A stretch of 39,338 nt of DNA, taken from NCBI RefSeq assembly GCF_020144665.1, contig NZ_JAAHBQ010000077.1:213-39550 (forward strand). The letters are read 5' to 3'. The stretch is from Oscillatoria salina IIICB1 (lineage in GTDB: Bacteria > Cyanobacteriota > Cyanobacteriia > Cyanobacteriales > SIO1D9). The notes below the pieces were generated by a model that saw only the letters and a list, made by a program, of their open reading frames with translations, ran no database searches and was not told where the DNA came from. Below, one piece after another: positions 32,359-39,338 of the stretch. Each line of letters begins with the position of its first letter. Positions within the stretch are counted from its first letter, which is position 1. The translations under genes and the position numbers were made by a program.

Positions 32359-32595
32359 TTTTTGCAAAATCCTAAACATACTCTAAGCGAAGGAATTACA
32401 TTTCACTTGATATATCATCTTTATAACTGGTTACAGTTTACAGCTATCCTTTCAGATACTGATGAGGATCTAGTAGAAAAGATTAATGACGTTAAAGCTG
32501 CTATTGAAGATGACGACAAAGATGCAGCTTTAAATATCCTCGAAGAATTAAAAAATAAATTTGAAGGCAATCTTGAGTCACCAAACTTTTTTTAA
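32359..32595 (+). CDS. in-frame continuation after a TGA stop; unknown product
   Basis: The frame of the preceding ORF stays open for another 78 codons to TAA (32593-32595). Translation is protein-like: KHTLSEGITFHLIYHLYNWL, then an acidic helical part (DLVEKINDVKAAIEDDDKD, NILEELKNKF). No ATG occurs in this frame; initiation would need the TTG at 32362. Either it is the tail of one gene interrupted by a nonsense mutation at 32356-32358, or a small separate gene. No family recognised. Confidence 0.4.
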   Translation, partial: FLQNPKHTLSEGITFHLIYHLYNWLQFTAILSDTDEDLVEKINDVKAAIEDDDKDAALNILEELKNKFEGNLESPNFF

Positions 32596-32703
32596 CTCAT
32601 TACAAAATTTGCTCAAGATTATTTCGTTAGTAAAATTAACATTTTTCACTAAGGTTTTTATCTTAGATCAATTTGCAGAAAGTAATCAAAGAGAAATAAT
32701 AAA

Positions 32704-32724
32704 AGACGTAGCATTGCTACGTCT
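32704..32724. repeat. GACGTAGC inverted repeat (GTAGAGAC family)
   Basis: AGACGTAGC (32704-32712) and GCTACGTCT (32716-32724) form a 9-bp stem with a 3-base loop, extended by CTACA. Related to the repeat at 10921-10949. On the minus strand it lies 46 bases past the bipA stop and could also act as its terminator. Confidence 0.6.
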
Positions 32725-32769
32725 CTACATTTACAATTTGAATTAATAATCAGTTAATTCATTAATAAG

Positions 32770-34563
32770 TTAACGTTTCGCTAACTTTTTCGTCGCCATT
32801 TTCCGCAAGCGAATTGATTCTGGCGTAATTTCTACCAACTCATCAGAATTAATGTATTCCAAAGCGCGTTCTAAACTCATTTCCACTGGCGCTTGTAGCT
32901 GATCTAATTCCTCACCACTGGCTGCGCGCATATTAGTTAAACGCTTGGTTTTGGCAACATTAAGATCCAAATCTTGTGGACGATTGTGTTCCCCGACGAT
33001 CATTCCTTTGTAGACTTTCGTACCCGGAGTAATAAAGAATACGCCGCGATCTTCAGCATTTTTCATCGCATAGAAAGTCGCAACTCCTTCTTCAAAAGCA
33101 ATAATTACGCCGTTATTGCGAGTTTCCAATTCACCAACTAAAGGACGATATTCGAGGAAACTATGATTCATAATTCCTTCCCCACGAGTTAAGCGGAGAA
33201 ATTCACCTCGGAAACCAATTAAACCTCGCGCAGGAATCACAAATTCTAACTGAGTACGTCCATTAATTCCTACCTGCATATCCTGCATTGTACCTTTACG
33301 TTGTCCGAGACGTTCGATACAAGAACCAACAGCTTCTTCTGGTACATCTAATACCAAATATTCAAAAGGTTCGCAAGGTTGTCCGCTAATTTCTCGGTAA
33401 ATTACTTGGGGTTGAGATACCTGAAATTCGTAACCTTCGCGACGCATAGTTTCGATGAGGATACCTAAATGTAATTCACCGCGTCCAGAAACCAAGAATT
33501 TATCAGGAGAATCACTTTCTTCTACTCGCAAAGCCACATTAGTTTCTAACTCGCGGAAAAGGCGATCGCGTAATTGTCTCGAAGTCACATAACTTCCTTC
33601 CAAACCCGCAAATGGCGAATCATTAATCGAAAATGTCATTTGCAAAGTCGGCTCATCCACCTTAATTAAAGGTAACGCCTGTGGTTCATCCGGACAAGTA
33701 ATTGTTTCACCAATATTCGCCTCAGCAAACCCCGCCACAGCAATAATATTACCAGCAGATGCTTCTTCCAGGTCAACTCGCTGTAACCCTTCAAAACCCA
33801 TCAACTTGCTAATTTTTGCCTTGACAACCTCGCCAGTTTCTGTTACTAAAGCTGCTTGTTGACCAGCTTGAATTTTGCCATTGTGAATTCTCCCAATCAC
33901 AATGCGTCCCAAATAATCTGAATAATCCAGAGTAGTTACTTGCAATTGTAAAGGTTTTTCTGGGTCGCCTGCTGGTGGTGGAACGTGATGCAAAATAGCT
34001 TCAAATAGGGGCTGCATATCCACCCCTTCAGCATCTAAATCTTCTTTTGCATAACCTTCCAAACCAGAAGCAAATAACGTCGTAAAATCACATTGATCGT
34101 CATCAGCCCCTAATTCCACAAATAAGTCAAATACTTTATCAATCGCCCCATAAGGTTCAGCTTGCGGACGGTCAATTTTATTAACCACAACAATCGGACG
34201 TAAACCTTTTTCTAGTGCCTTTTTTAACACAAAACGAGTTTGCGGCATCGGTCCTTCATTAGCATCCACAATTAGGATACAACCGTCAACCATACCTAAA
34301 ACTCGTTCAACCTCGCCACCAAAGTCAGCGTGTCCGGGAGTATCGACAATATTAATTAAGGTATCTTGGTAGCGAACGGCGGTATTTTTTGAGAGAATCG
34401 TAATACCTCGTTCGCGTTCCAAAGTATTCGAGTCCATCACGCAGTCAGGAACATCTTCCCCTTCGCGAAAAATACCCGACTGCTTGAGGAGGGCATCAAC
34501 GAGGGTTGTTTTACCGTGATCGACGTGGGCAATAATGGCAACGTTGCGAATGGGAAGAGACAT
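32770..34563 (-). CDS. typA: ribosome-associated GTPase BipA/TypA
   Basis: 597 residues, the normal length. Translational GTPase of the EF-G/LepA group: G1 [10 protein letters not shown] near residue 13, [12 protein letters not shown] (switch I), G3 [21 protein letters not shown]4 [11 protein letters not shown]. Then come domain II, the EF-G III/V-like domains and the BipA-specific C-terminal domain ([40 protein letters not shown]). It assists 50S ribosome biogenesis and stress adaptation. The ATG at 34563 gives the canonical [20 protein letters not shown]. It appears monocistronic. Confidence 0.97.
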   Translation of the reverse strand: MSLPIRNVAIIAHVDHGKTTLVDALLKQSGIFREGEDVPDCVMDSNTLERERGITILSKNTAVRYQDTLINIVDTPGHADFGGEVERVLGMVDGCILIVDANEGPMPQTRFVLKKALEKGLRPIVVVNKIDRPQAEPYGAIDKVFDLFVELGADDDQCDFTTLFASGLEGYAKEDLDAEGVDMQPLFEAILHHVPPPAGDPEKPLQLQVTTLDYSDYLGRIVIGRIHNGKIQAGQQAALVTETGEVVKAKISKLMGFEGLQRVDLEEASAGNIIAVAGFAEANIGETITCPDEPQALPLIKVDEPTLQMTFSINDSPFAGLEGSYVTSRQLRDRLFRELETNVALRVEESDSPDKFLVSGRGELHLGILIETMRREGYEFQVSQPQVIYREISGQPCEPFEYLVLDVPEEAVGSCIERLGQRKGTMQDMQVGINGRTQLEFVIPARGLIGFRGEFLRLTRGEGIMNHSFLEYRPLVGELETRNNGVIIAFEEGVATFYAMKNAEDRGVFFITPGTKVYKGMIVGEHNRPQDLDLNVAKTKRLTNMRAASGEELDQLQAPVEMSLERALEYINSDELVEITPESIRLRKMATKKLAKR

Positions 34564-34710
34564 AGTTATGTCCGTCTAGTGCATAAAATATAGATTTCTT
34601 TACAATTTTAACTTGTCGAGGCTAAATTCTACTACTCCCGCTTGACTGAGTTAATCTAAATCCCTACAGGCTGAATGGGGGAATAGTATCATCTCCGCAC
34701 CAACTACAGA

Positions 34711-34830
34711 AAATCAAATCGAAACCAACGCGAAGGTAAGTTACTTTTGTTCCCAGGAGAAGCGGAACAACGGGCGGAACGTTTGGCGGCAAGGTTGCGC
34801 GAGTTGGGGGAAGATCCTGATAATTTGTAA
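34711..34830 (+). pseudogene. C-terminal remnant of an Uma2-type (DUF820) endonuclease gene
   Basis: In one frame the sequence reads GEAEQRAERLAARLRELGED followed by PDNL and TAA at 34828-34830. That is the coiled C-terminal tail of cyanobacterial Uma2-family proteins. The nuclease domain is absent, and no start is visible. The rest of the 319-base gap 34564-34882 holds only the upstream region of bipA. Confidence 0.6.
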
Positions 34831-34882
34831 GGCACGAGATAATCTCTACAAAAATTAAACTATTCGCGCCTTACAACTAATT

Positions 34883-37354
34883 TTATCGCGTAACGCCTTG
34901 AACGACTGGACGAATACTGGTTCCGCCATAAGGTTCGGGCGAACCCAACCAGTTAAAGTCACTAATGCGGAAGCTGATTGAACCAATTTCTAAAACTGGA
35001 TTATACCGCAATAAAATGTTGAAACTACGACGACTGTATTCGACAAAATAATCGGTGCTAATTTCGCGATTGTTGTCTAAGTTAAATGAGGTTTGAAAAC
35101 CTGCGAGAAAGGGTCCGTAAACTTGTTGAGTAATTCCCAAGGATAAGGTTCTCTCATCGGCAAAGCGGTCGAATAAAAAGGGAGATTCGTCGCCACGCAA
35201 TGCTTGGGAATAGGTAATATTAAATCCGGTGTAGTCGAGAACGGGGCGCGAAAAGTTGCCGAATTGTCCTTCTAGTCCGATACTGCCGTTGAGAGATTTT
35301 TGGCTATCGCCGTTGCTGTAGTAACTGGTAACTCCAGTGAGTCCTGTTTTTAGGCTCAAGAAAGGTAATACTGGTACTGGCGTGTAGCGTAAGCCTTCGG
35401 TGGGGGTAGCGGGTAAGGCTTCACCTTGCCAAAGGAGGAAGCCACGATTGACGGAGGCTGCGGCTTGATACCGAGTTAAGGTAGCTAGTCTGGTTCCTTC
35501 GTCTTCTTCGATTAAGTCTTCGCGATCTGATTCGGCGGTGATTTGTTGAACGCCTGCTTGATAGCTAAGGTCTACGCCTGTATTTCCTAAAGCAATAACT
35601 GGGGAAGTAATGACAGCGCCGAAGCTGCTTTGGACGGTTTGGAAGCCCAAGGAACCGTTGAAGAGGCGATCGCGGTAGCTATATTCTAAGTTCAGGGTGT
35701 GGGGTAATTCTGTGCCGATAATTTGCTGAAGTCGCAAACTAGCCCGCAGTTCGTCGTCTAGTTCGCTGGGATTGAGGCTGGTAAAAATTGCTTGACCTTC
35801 GAGATTTGTCCTCGGACCGAGAATAACGTCTAGTTCGCTTTTTAAACCTAAGACTGAGAGATCGAATGGACCTTCTTCAAATAAGGCTTTTTGCAGGAAA
35901 TACTGGGGTGTGAGTTTGAAACTTACTTGTTCGTTGTCGATGATATCGAAGCTGCGTTCGGCGTATAAACCACCGCGATCGCTACCATCATAGCGGAAGC
36001 TGACGATCCCTGGTTGTCTCGGACGGCGATCGAAGACGATCCGATCTTGGAAAATAGGTAAGGATACGTTATCGTCGAAAACGATGCGAGAGTTGGTTGT
36101 AGTTAGTTCGTCTTGTAAAGGTCCGATGTTTCTAAATTCGGCGGTATCGGCAATAACTTCTAATTCTGGGGGCGAAAATGGGTCGTTAGTGATGCGGACG
36201 TTGGTTGCACGCCAACTTTTTGCGTCAAATTCTACTCTTTCTGCTTGAAAGCGAAAGCGATTAATTGTTCCCCCACTTTCGGGTAAAGAACTTGGTCCGA
36301 TATCTCTGCTGGTACCAATAACAAAAGAATAGCCTTCGTTGGTGGTAACGCGGCGGAGGGGTTGGGCTAAGAGGAGGCGATCGCTGAGGGGTCGCGCTGG
36401 TACTAAACTATTATTTGGGTCGGTGGGTAAGTTGGCTGAGGTGTCTTGAGTTAAACTTGGTTGATAAATTGCACCGCTAGCATTCAAAATTACGCCGCTA
36501 TCTTGGACGAAGAAATACTCGAATCTCTCTCCGCGCAAAATTTGCTCCCCGCGCACTAAAGCTACATCTCCTTGGGCTACAGCGATGCGATTAGCCACGT
36601 TTACTTCGAGGCGATCTGTAGTTAAGACTGCTCCGGAAAAACGCATTTCTACATTCCCTTCGGCGGTAATAACTTGTCTTTGGTCGTCGTATTGTTGGCT
36701 ATCGGCAGTAATTTCAATTACGCCTGGAGTTTCAAATGTTTCTGTTGGTTGGGCTTCTTCTCTCTCAATAATTGGGGGAGATTCTGTTTCTGAATTTGTT
36801 GGCGTTTCGGGAACTGGGGCGGGAATTTCTAACTTAAATTCTCTTCTTTCTCCACCTCGTTCTTGAGTGAGGAGGTGAGTTATTTTTCTCCCTTGATTTA
36901 AAGAAGAACTTTCTAGTTCTAAACTGGGGATTAGGTAATTGGGGACTGGGAGATTTTCCTGGGGGGTGCCAGATATGTTCTCTTCGCTCTTTTCTAAATT
37001 CGCTAAATTTGGACTATTGACAAATTCTTGGTTTTGTGTATTGGTTCCCCAAGAATCTGAGAACAAATTAGAAACAGAAGCAACCAAAATTTCTGGTTCA
37101 GTAGATTGTGGCGATTTAGAACCTACTGTAATCGGCGGACCAAGTAAAGCGGCACTGGTGTAAACTTGATTATCTAAAGAGGGAGCTTGAGCAACCGGAA
37201 TTACAGGTTGTGAAGATGGAGAAGTTGTTTCTACGGCATTAGACAACAAAACCGATTCTGTGGGTTTCTCTTTCTCAGCTTGCACCTGAACTGTAGCTGT
37301 TGCAACATATTCAACCTGAACAACTGATTTTGGTGGCGGTGGAGATTGTAGCAT
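34883..37354 (-). CDS. LptD/OstA-like outer-membrane protein (DUF3769)
   Basis: 823 residues from the ATG at 37354; the frame extends to a TTG at 37381. A Pro/Ser/Thr/Glu-rich, probably disordered N-terminal third (to about 205) is followed by an OstA/LptA-like jellyroll (VIEITADSQQYDDQRQVITA, AEGNVEMRFSGAVLTTDRLE) and then a long beta-barrel region (PGIVSFRYDGSDRGGLYAER, LGPRTNLEGQAIFTSLNP, FNILLRYNPVLEIGSISFRI). Homologues are the cyanobacterial counterparts of the LPS transporter LptD. No convincing signal peptide is visible at either start, and the last residue is not aromatic, both unusual for an outer-membrane barrel. A repeat module lies in frame at 36924-36951. Confidence 0.85.
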   Translation of the reverse strand: MLQSPPPPKSVVQVEYVATATVQVQAEKEKPTESVLLSNAVETTSPSSQPVIPVAQAPSLDNQVYTSAALLGPPITVGSKSPQSTEPEILVASVSNLFSDSWGTNTQNQEFVNSPNLANLEKSEENISGTPQENLPVPNYLIPSLELESSSLNQGRKITHLLTQERGGERREFKLEIPAPVPETPTNSETESPPIIEREEAQPTETFETPGVIEITADSQQYDDQRQVITAEGNVEMRFSGAVLTTDRLEVNVANRIAVAQGDVALVRGEQILRGERFEYFFVQDSGVILNASGAIYQPSLTQDTSANLPTDPNNSLVPARPLSDRLLLAQPLRRVTTNEGYSFVIGTSRDIGPSSLPESGGTINRFRFQAERVEFDAKSWRATNVRITNDPFSPPELEVIADTAEFRNIGPLQDELTTTNSRIVFDDNVSLPIFQDRIVFDRRPRQPGIVSFRYDGSDRGGLYAERSFDIIDNEQVSFKLTPQYFLQKALFEEGPFDLSVLGLKSELDVILGPRTNLEGQAIFTSLNPSELDDELRASLRLQQIIGTELPHTLNLEYSYRDRLFNGSLGFQTVQSSFGAVITSPVIALGNTGVDLSYQAGVQQITAESDREDLIEEDEGTRLATLTRYQAAASVNRGFLLWQGEALPATPTEGLRYTPVPVLPFLSLKTGLTGVTSYYSNGDSQKSLNGSIGLEGQFGNFSRPVLDYTGFNITYSQALRGDESPFLFDRFADERTLSLGITQQVYGPFLAGFQTSFNLDNNREISTDYFVEYSRRSFNILLRYNPVLEIGSISFRISDFNWLGSPEPYGGTSIRPVVQGVTR
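36924..36951. repeat. G-rich repeat module inside the LptD-like coding sequence
   Basis: CTGGGGATTAGG, a short AATT spacer, then GGGGACTGGG: the same heptad units found between genes elsewhere in the window. Read on the coding strand it gives PVPNYLIPS in the low-complexity N-terminal linker, with the frame kept. Confidence 0.65.
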
Positions 37355-37495
37355 ATTTAAACCGTGTGAGGACTTTTGCAAACACTTACAGGTTATTAAT
37401 CGCGATCGAGCGTTAATTATCAGAAGAATATCAGTAATTAGCTCAATAAGCGCGAGTTACTTTGAAAACAGCAACCCACCACCACCAATTTAAGA

Positions 37496-37612
37496 TTATT
37501 CTAAATCTTGGCGACCGGGGTTGCGAGCCGGATCGTTAGACAAGAAGCCAAAAACAAACAAAGAAACAAAGAAAGCGACAACGATGTAAACAATAATTTT
37601 GAGGGTTAGCAT
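37496..37612 (-). CDS. psbI: photosystem II reaction center protein I
   Basis: 38 residues: a single N-terminal membrane helix ([20 protein letters not shown]) followed by the conserved stromal tail [15 protein letters not shown]. This matches PsbI along its whole length (canonical ending GDPTRNPKRKDLE). PsbI binds next to D1 and CP43 in photosystem II and helps early assembly and dimer stability. It starts at the ATG at 37612 with a strong AGGAGAG Shine-Dalgarno. Its stop is 141 bases upstream of the LptD-like start on the same strand, so read-through is possible. Confidence 0.95.
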   Translation of the reverse strand: MLTLKIIVYIVVAFFVSLFVFGFLSNDPARNPGRQDLE

Positions 37613-37618
37613 ATTGCT

Positions 37619-37625
37619 CTCTCCT
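37619..37625 (-). promoter_or_regulatory. Shine-Dalgarno sequence of psbI
   Basis: AGGAGAG on the minus strand, 6 bases ahead of the ATG at 37612. It fixes the start of this short gene. It is the clearest ribosome-binding site in the window. Confidence 0.8.
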
Positions 37626-37710
37626 GATTCGGGTGAATTTATCCTGAGTTACTATGGCGATCGCTGAAAATCGCGACAACATTCTTAATAATAACTCAAT
37701 CTTGGTAGAC

Positions 37711-37870
37711 TAGGGATTGGGGAGGAGGGGATTGGGGATTGGGTGATTGGGGATTTTTAGTGAACAGTGACCAGTTATCAGTTTATCTCTTAATTCCTCC
37801 TTGTCTTCCCCCTCTTCCCCCTCTTCCGGTGTCCCCAGTCCCCAGTTCCCAGTCACCAATTCCCAATCCC
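37711..37870. repeat. composite intergenic repeat
   Basis: G-rich (GGGATTGGGGAGGAGGGG), then AGTGAACAGTGACCAGTTAT, pyrimidine-rich (TTCCTCCTTGTCTTCCCCC), then C-rich (GTCCCCAGTCCCCAGTTCCC, CCAATTCCCAATCCC). Same order as the copy at 25471. The rest of the psbI-gcvT gap (37871-37999) holds a GC-rich GGCGTGACGCGATGGCTGCG segment resembling a common cyanobacterial dispersed repeat and no recognisable riboswitch. Confidence 0.8.
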
Positions 37871-37999
37871 TAATTTTTGTAACTTTTTGTTGTCAAAAAA
37901 GCCCTATCGAGCTTAAGGTTGGGCGTGACGCGATGGCTGCGCCGAACCGCATAGCACTTATCGCGCCTTTAATCCCTAGCAGTTAAAGATTATATCGTT

Positions 38000-39148
38000 G
38001 TGGCATCCGAAACTAGCGCCAAACCAATAAACTCACCAACACTCGCTCGTACTCCGTTATTTGACCTTATTGTAGAAAATAATGCCAGACTGACTGAATT
38101 TGCAGGTTGGGAGATGCCAGTACAATATACTGGCTTAAAACAAGAACATTTTGCCGTACGCAACTCAGTGGGAATGTTCGATATTTCCCACATGGGTAAG
38201 TTTAAACTACAGGGAAAAGATTTACTGCATTCTTTACAATTTTTCGTACCTTCTGACTTGGAAAAATTGCAATCAGGTCAAGCGCAGTATACGGTACTAT
38301 TAAATCCCGAAGGTGGAATTATCGACGATATTATTATTTACTACCAAGGTGAAGATGAACTTGGCGAACAGCATGGCATAATGATTGTTAATGCTGCGAC
38401 AAGAGCGAAAGATAAAGCTTGGTTAAAAGGAAATTTAGAAGCTTCTCCGGTAAACTTAGAAGATATTTCCAAACAAAAGGTATTGATTGCGGTGCAAGGT
38501 CCCCAAGCGGCTGTTTCTCTCCAACCATTTGTGGAAGCAGACTTAACACCGATGAAAGCTTTTACACATTTGCAAACCAACATTTGTGGTAAACCAAGTT
38601 TCGTAGCGCGGACAGGTTATACCGGAGAAGATGGTTTTGAGATTATGCTAGACCCGGATGTGGGTGTAGAATTGTGGCGTAGTTTAGTTAGTGCTGGTGT
38701 AACTTGTTGCGGCTTGGGAGCAAGAGATACTCTACGCTTAGAAGCAGGATTAGCACTTTACGGACAAGATATTGACAATACAACGACTCCTTTTGAAGCA
38801 GGTTTAGGTTGGTTAGTGCATCTGGAGAGTAAAGGTGATTTTATCGGACGTGCGGTGCTAGAAGCACAAAAAAAAGTAGGACTTCAGCATAAATTAGTCG
38901 GTTTACAAATGGAAGGACGTTACATTGCCCGTCATGGCTATCCTGTGGTGTATGATGAGGAAGTTGTTGGCAAAGTCACTAGCGGTACATTAGCACCGAC
39001 ATTAGGAAAAGCGATCGCGTTGGCTTATGTTCCTACACCTCTTTCTCAAATCGGACAGCAACTGGAAGTAGAAATTCGCGGCAAAACATATCCAGCCCAA
39101 GTTGTCAAGAAACCTTTTTATCGTTCCCCGACTCGTCCGAGTAAATAA
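38000..39148 (+). CDS. gcvT: aminomethyltransferase (glycine cleavage system T protein)
   Basis: The T protein takes the aminomethyl group from lipoyl-H protein and passes the methylene to tetrahydrofolate, releasing ammonia. It works in photorespiratory glycine breakdown and one-carbon supply. 382 residues, with TPLFDLIVENNARLTEFAGW, EMPVQYTGLKQEHFAVRNSV, GMFDISHMGKF, YTGEDGFEIML, GARDTLRLEAGLALYGQDID and the C-terminal KVTSGTLAPTLGKAIALAYV. The start is GTG at 38000 with only a weak AAAGA upstream; no nearer in-frame ATG would keep the conserved N-terminus. gcvP and gcvH are not in the window, and no glycine riboswitch was found ahead of it. Confidence 0.95.
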   Translation: MASETSAKPINSPTLARTPLFDLIVENNARLTEFAGWEMPVQYTGLKQEHFAVRNSVGMFDISHMGKFKLQGKDLLHSLQFFVPSDLEKLQSGQAQYTVLLNPEGGIIDDIIIYYQGEDELGEQHGIMIVNAATRAKDKAWLKGNLEASPVNLEDISKQKVLIAVQGPQAAVSLQPFVEADLTPMKAFTHLQTNICGKPSFVARTGYTGEDGFEIMLDPDVGVELWRSLVSAGVTCCGLGARDTLRLEAGLALYGQDIDNTTTPFEAGLGWLVHLESKGDFIGRAVLEAQKKVGLQHKLVGLQMEGRYIARHGYPVVYDEEVVGKVTSGTLAPTLGKAIALAYVPTPLSQIGQQLEVEIRGKTYPAQVVKKPFYRSPTRPSK

Positions 39149-39173
39149 TTTTTAGTTGTACGCATTTCTCAAA

Positions 39174-39338
39174 TTAATTTTCAGCCACCATCTGCACAAA
39201 CTGTTGCAAAATCTCAGTCAAAGATTCCCCAGCTACCCAGTTCAAATCATTATGACCTGCATCTTCCACCCACAAAAATAATTTCGGTTCTGGTGCGGCG
39301 GCAAATAGTTGCTCCCCGTGAGAAAATGGGATGATTTC
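39174..39338 (-). CDS. alpha/beta hydrolase, C-terminal part (partial)
   Basis: The minus-strand frame enters from the window edge and stops at 39174-39176, giving 54 residues. It reads EIIPFSHGEQLFAAAPEPKL, then FLWVEDAGHNDLNWVAGESL. The D/E-x-IIPFSHGEQL and AGHND (catalytic His) elements are the C-terminal catalytic part of alpha/beta hydrolases of the BEM46/YfhR type. The nucleophile elbow lies outside the window. It converges on gcvT. Confidence 0.8.
   Translation of the reverse strand, partial: EIIPFSHGEQLFAAAPEPKLFLWVEDAGHNDLNWVAGESLTEILQQFVQMVAEN

Noticed and set aside
37871-37999. Glycine riboswitch ahead of gcvT
   Set aside because: None of the conserved glycine-aptamer elements could be found; the segment looks like a GC-rich dispersed repeat.

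Overview
The window is chromosomal DNA from a cyanobacterium, most likely a filamentous one. Evidence seen directly: many copies of the HIP1 octamer GCGATCGC, a psbI gene, a GUN4-domain protein, Ycf20 and PAP/fibrillin proteins shared with plastids, a DUF3134 protein, and a HetZ-type regulator. Base composition is moderately AT-rich. Coding density is ordinary. No tRNA, rRNA, CRISPR array, prophage or complete transposon was found.

Layout. 1-4.5 kb: the tail of an unknown gene, acetate kinase, a small beta-rich protein, and a large fused regulator/polyferredoxin on the minus strand, divergent from a 32-codon membrane peptide. 4.5-8.9 kb: a RecB/Cas4-like Fe-S nuclease, a PAP/fibrillin protein, a DUF3134 protein, MraY and a NarL-type response regulator. 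8.9-11.1 kb is mostly not coding for conserved proteins. It holds a possible structured leader with a small membrane ORF, a decayed IS200/IS605 tnpB with its right-end hairpin abutting a PHP phosphoesterase, and a candidate small RNA. 11.1-15 kb: HetZ-like regulator, YciO-type YrdC protein, LarC. 15-21 kb: a broken nuclease gene, two related lipoproteins, an M48 protease, TsaB, a YflT-type stress protein, a BON lipoprotein and a small membrane protein. 21-25.4 kb: GUN4-domain protein, a Ser/Thr kinase with WD40 repeats, and an overlapping pair of uncharacterised genes. 25.6-31.6 kb: phosphohexomutase, LapA-like protein, two tandem staphylococcal-nuclease homologues, Ycf20 with D-glycerate 3-kinase, and a DUF58 protein. 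31.8-39.3 kb: a chimeric nuclease-like ORF, BipA/TypA, an Uma2 remnant, an LptD-like outer-membrane protein, psbI, GcvT and the end of an alpha/beta hydrolase.

Functional links are mostly loose. Glycerate kinase and GcvT both act in photorespiratory carbon recovery. TsaB belongs to t6A synthesis, and the YciO protein is a homologue of the first t6A enzyme. MraY and the LptD-like protein serve the cell envelope. PsbI and GUN4 serve the photosynthetic apparatus.

The strongest candidate for unusual biology is the regulator at 1809-4343. It joins a CRP-like sensor, an AAA+ domain that looks catalytically degenerate and lacks the sigma-54 contact loop, and a membrane polyferredoxin, although cyanobacteria have no sigma-54. 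The second notable signal is a family of composite G-rich / CAGTGAACAGT / C-rich intergenic repeats. One of its G-rich modules lies in frame inside the LptD-like gene.
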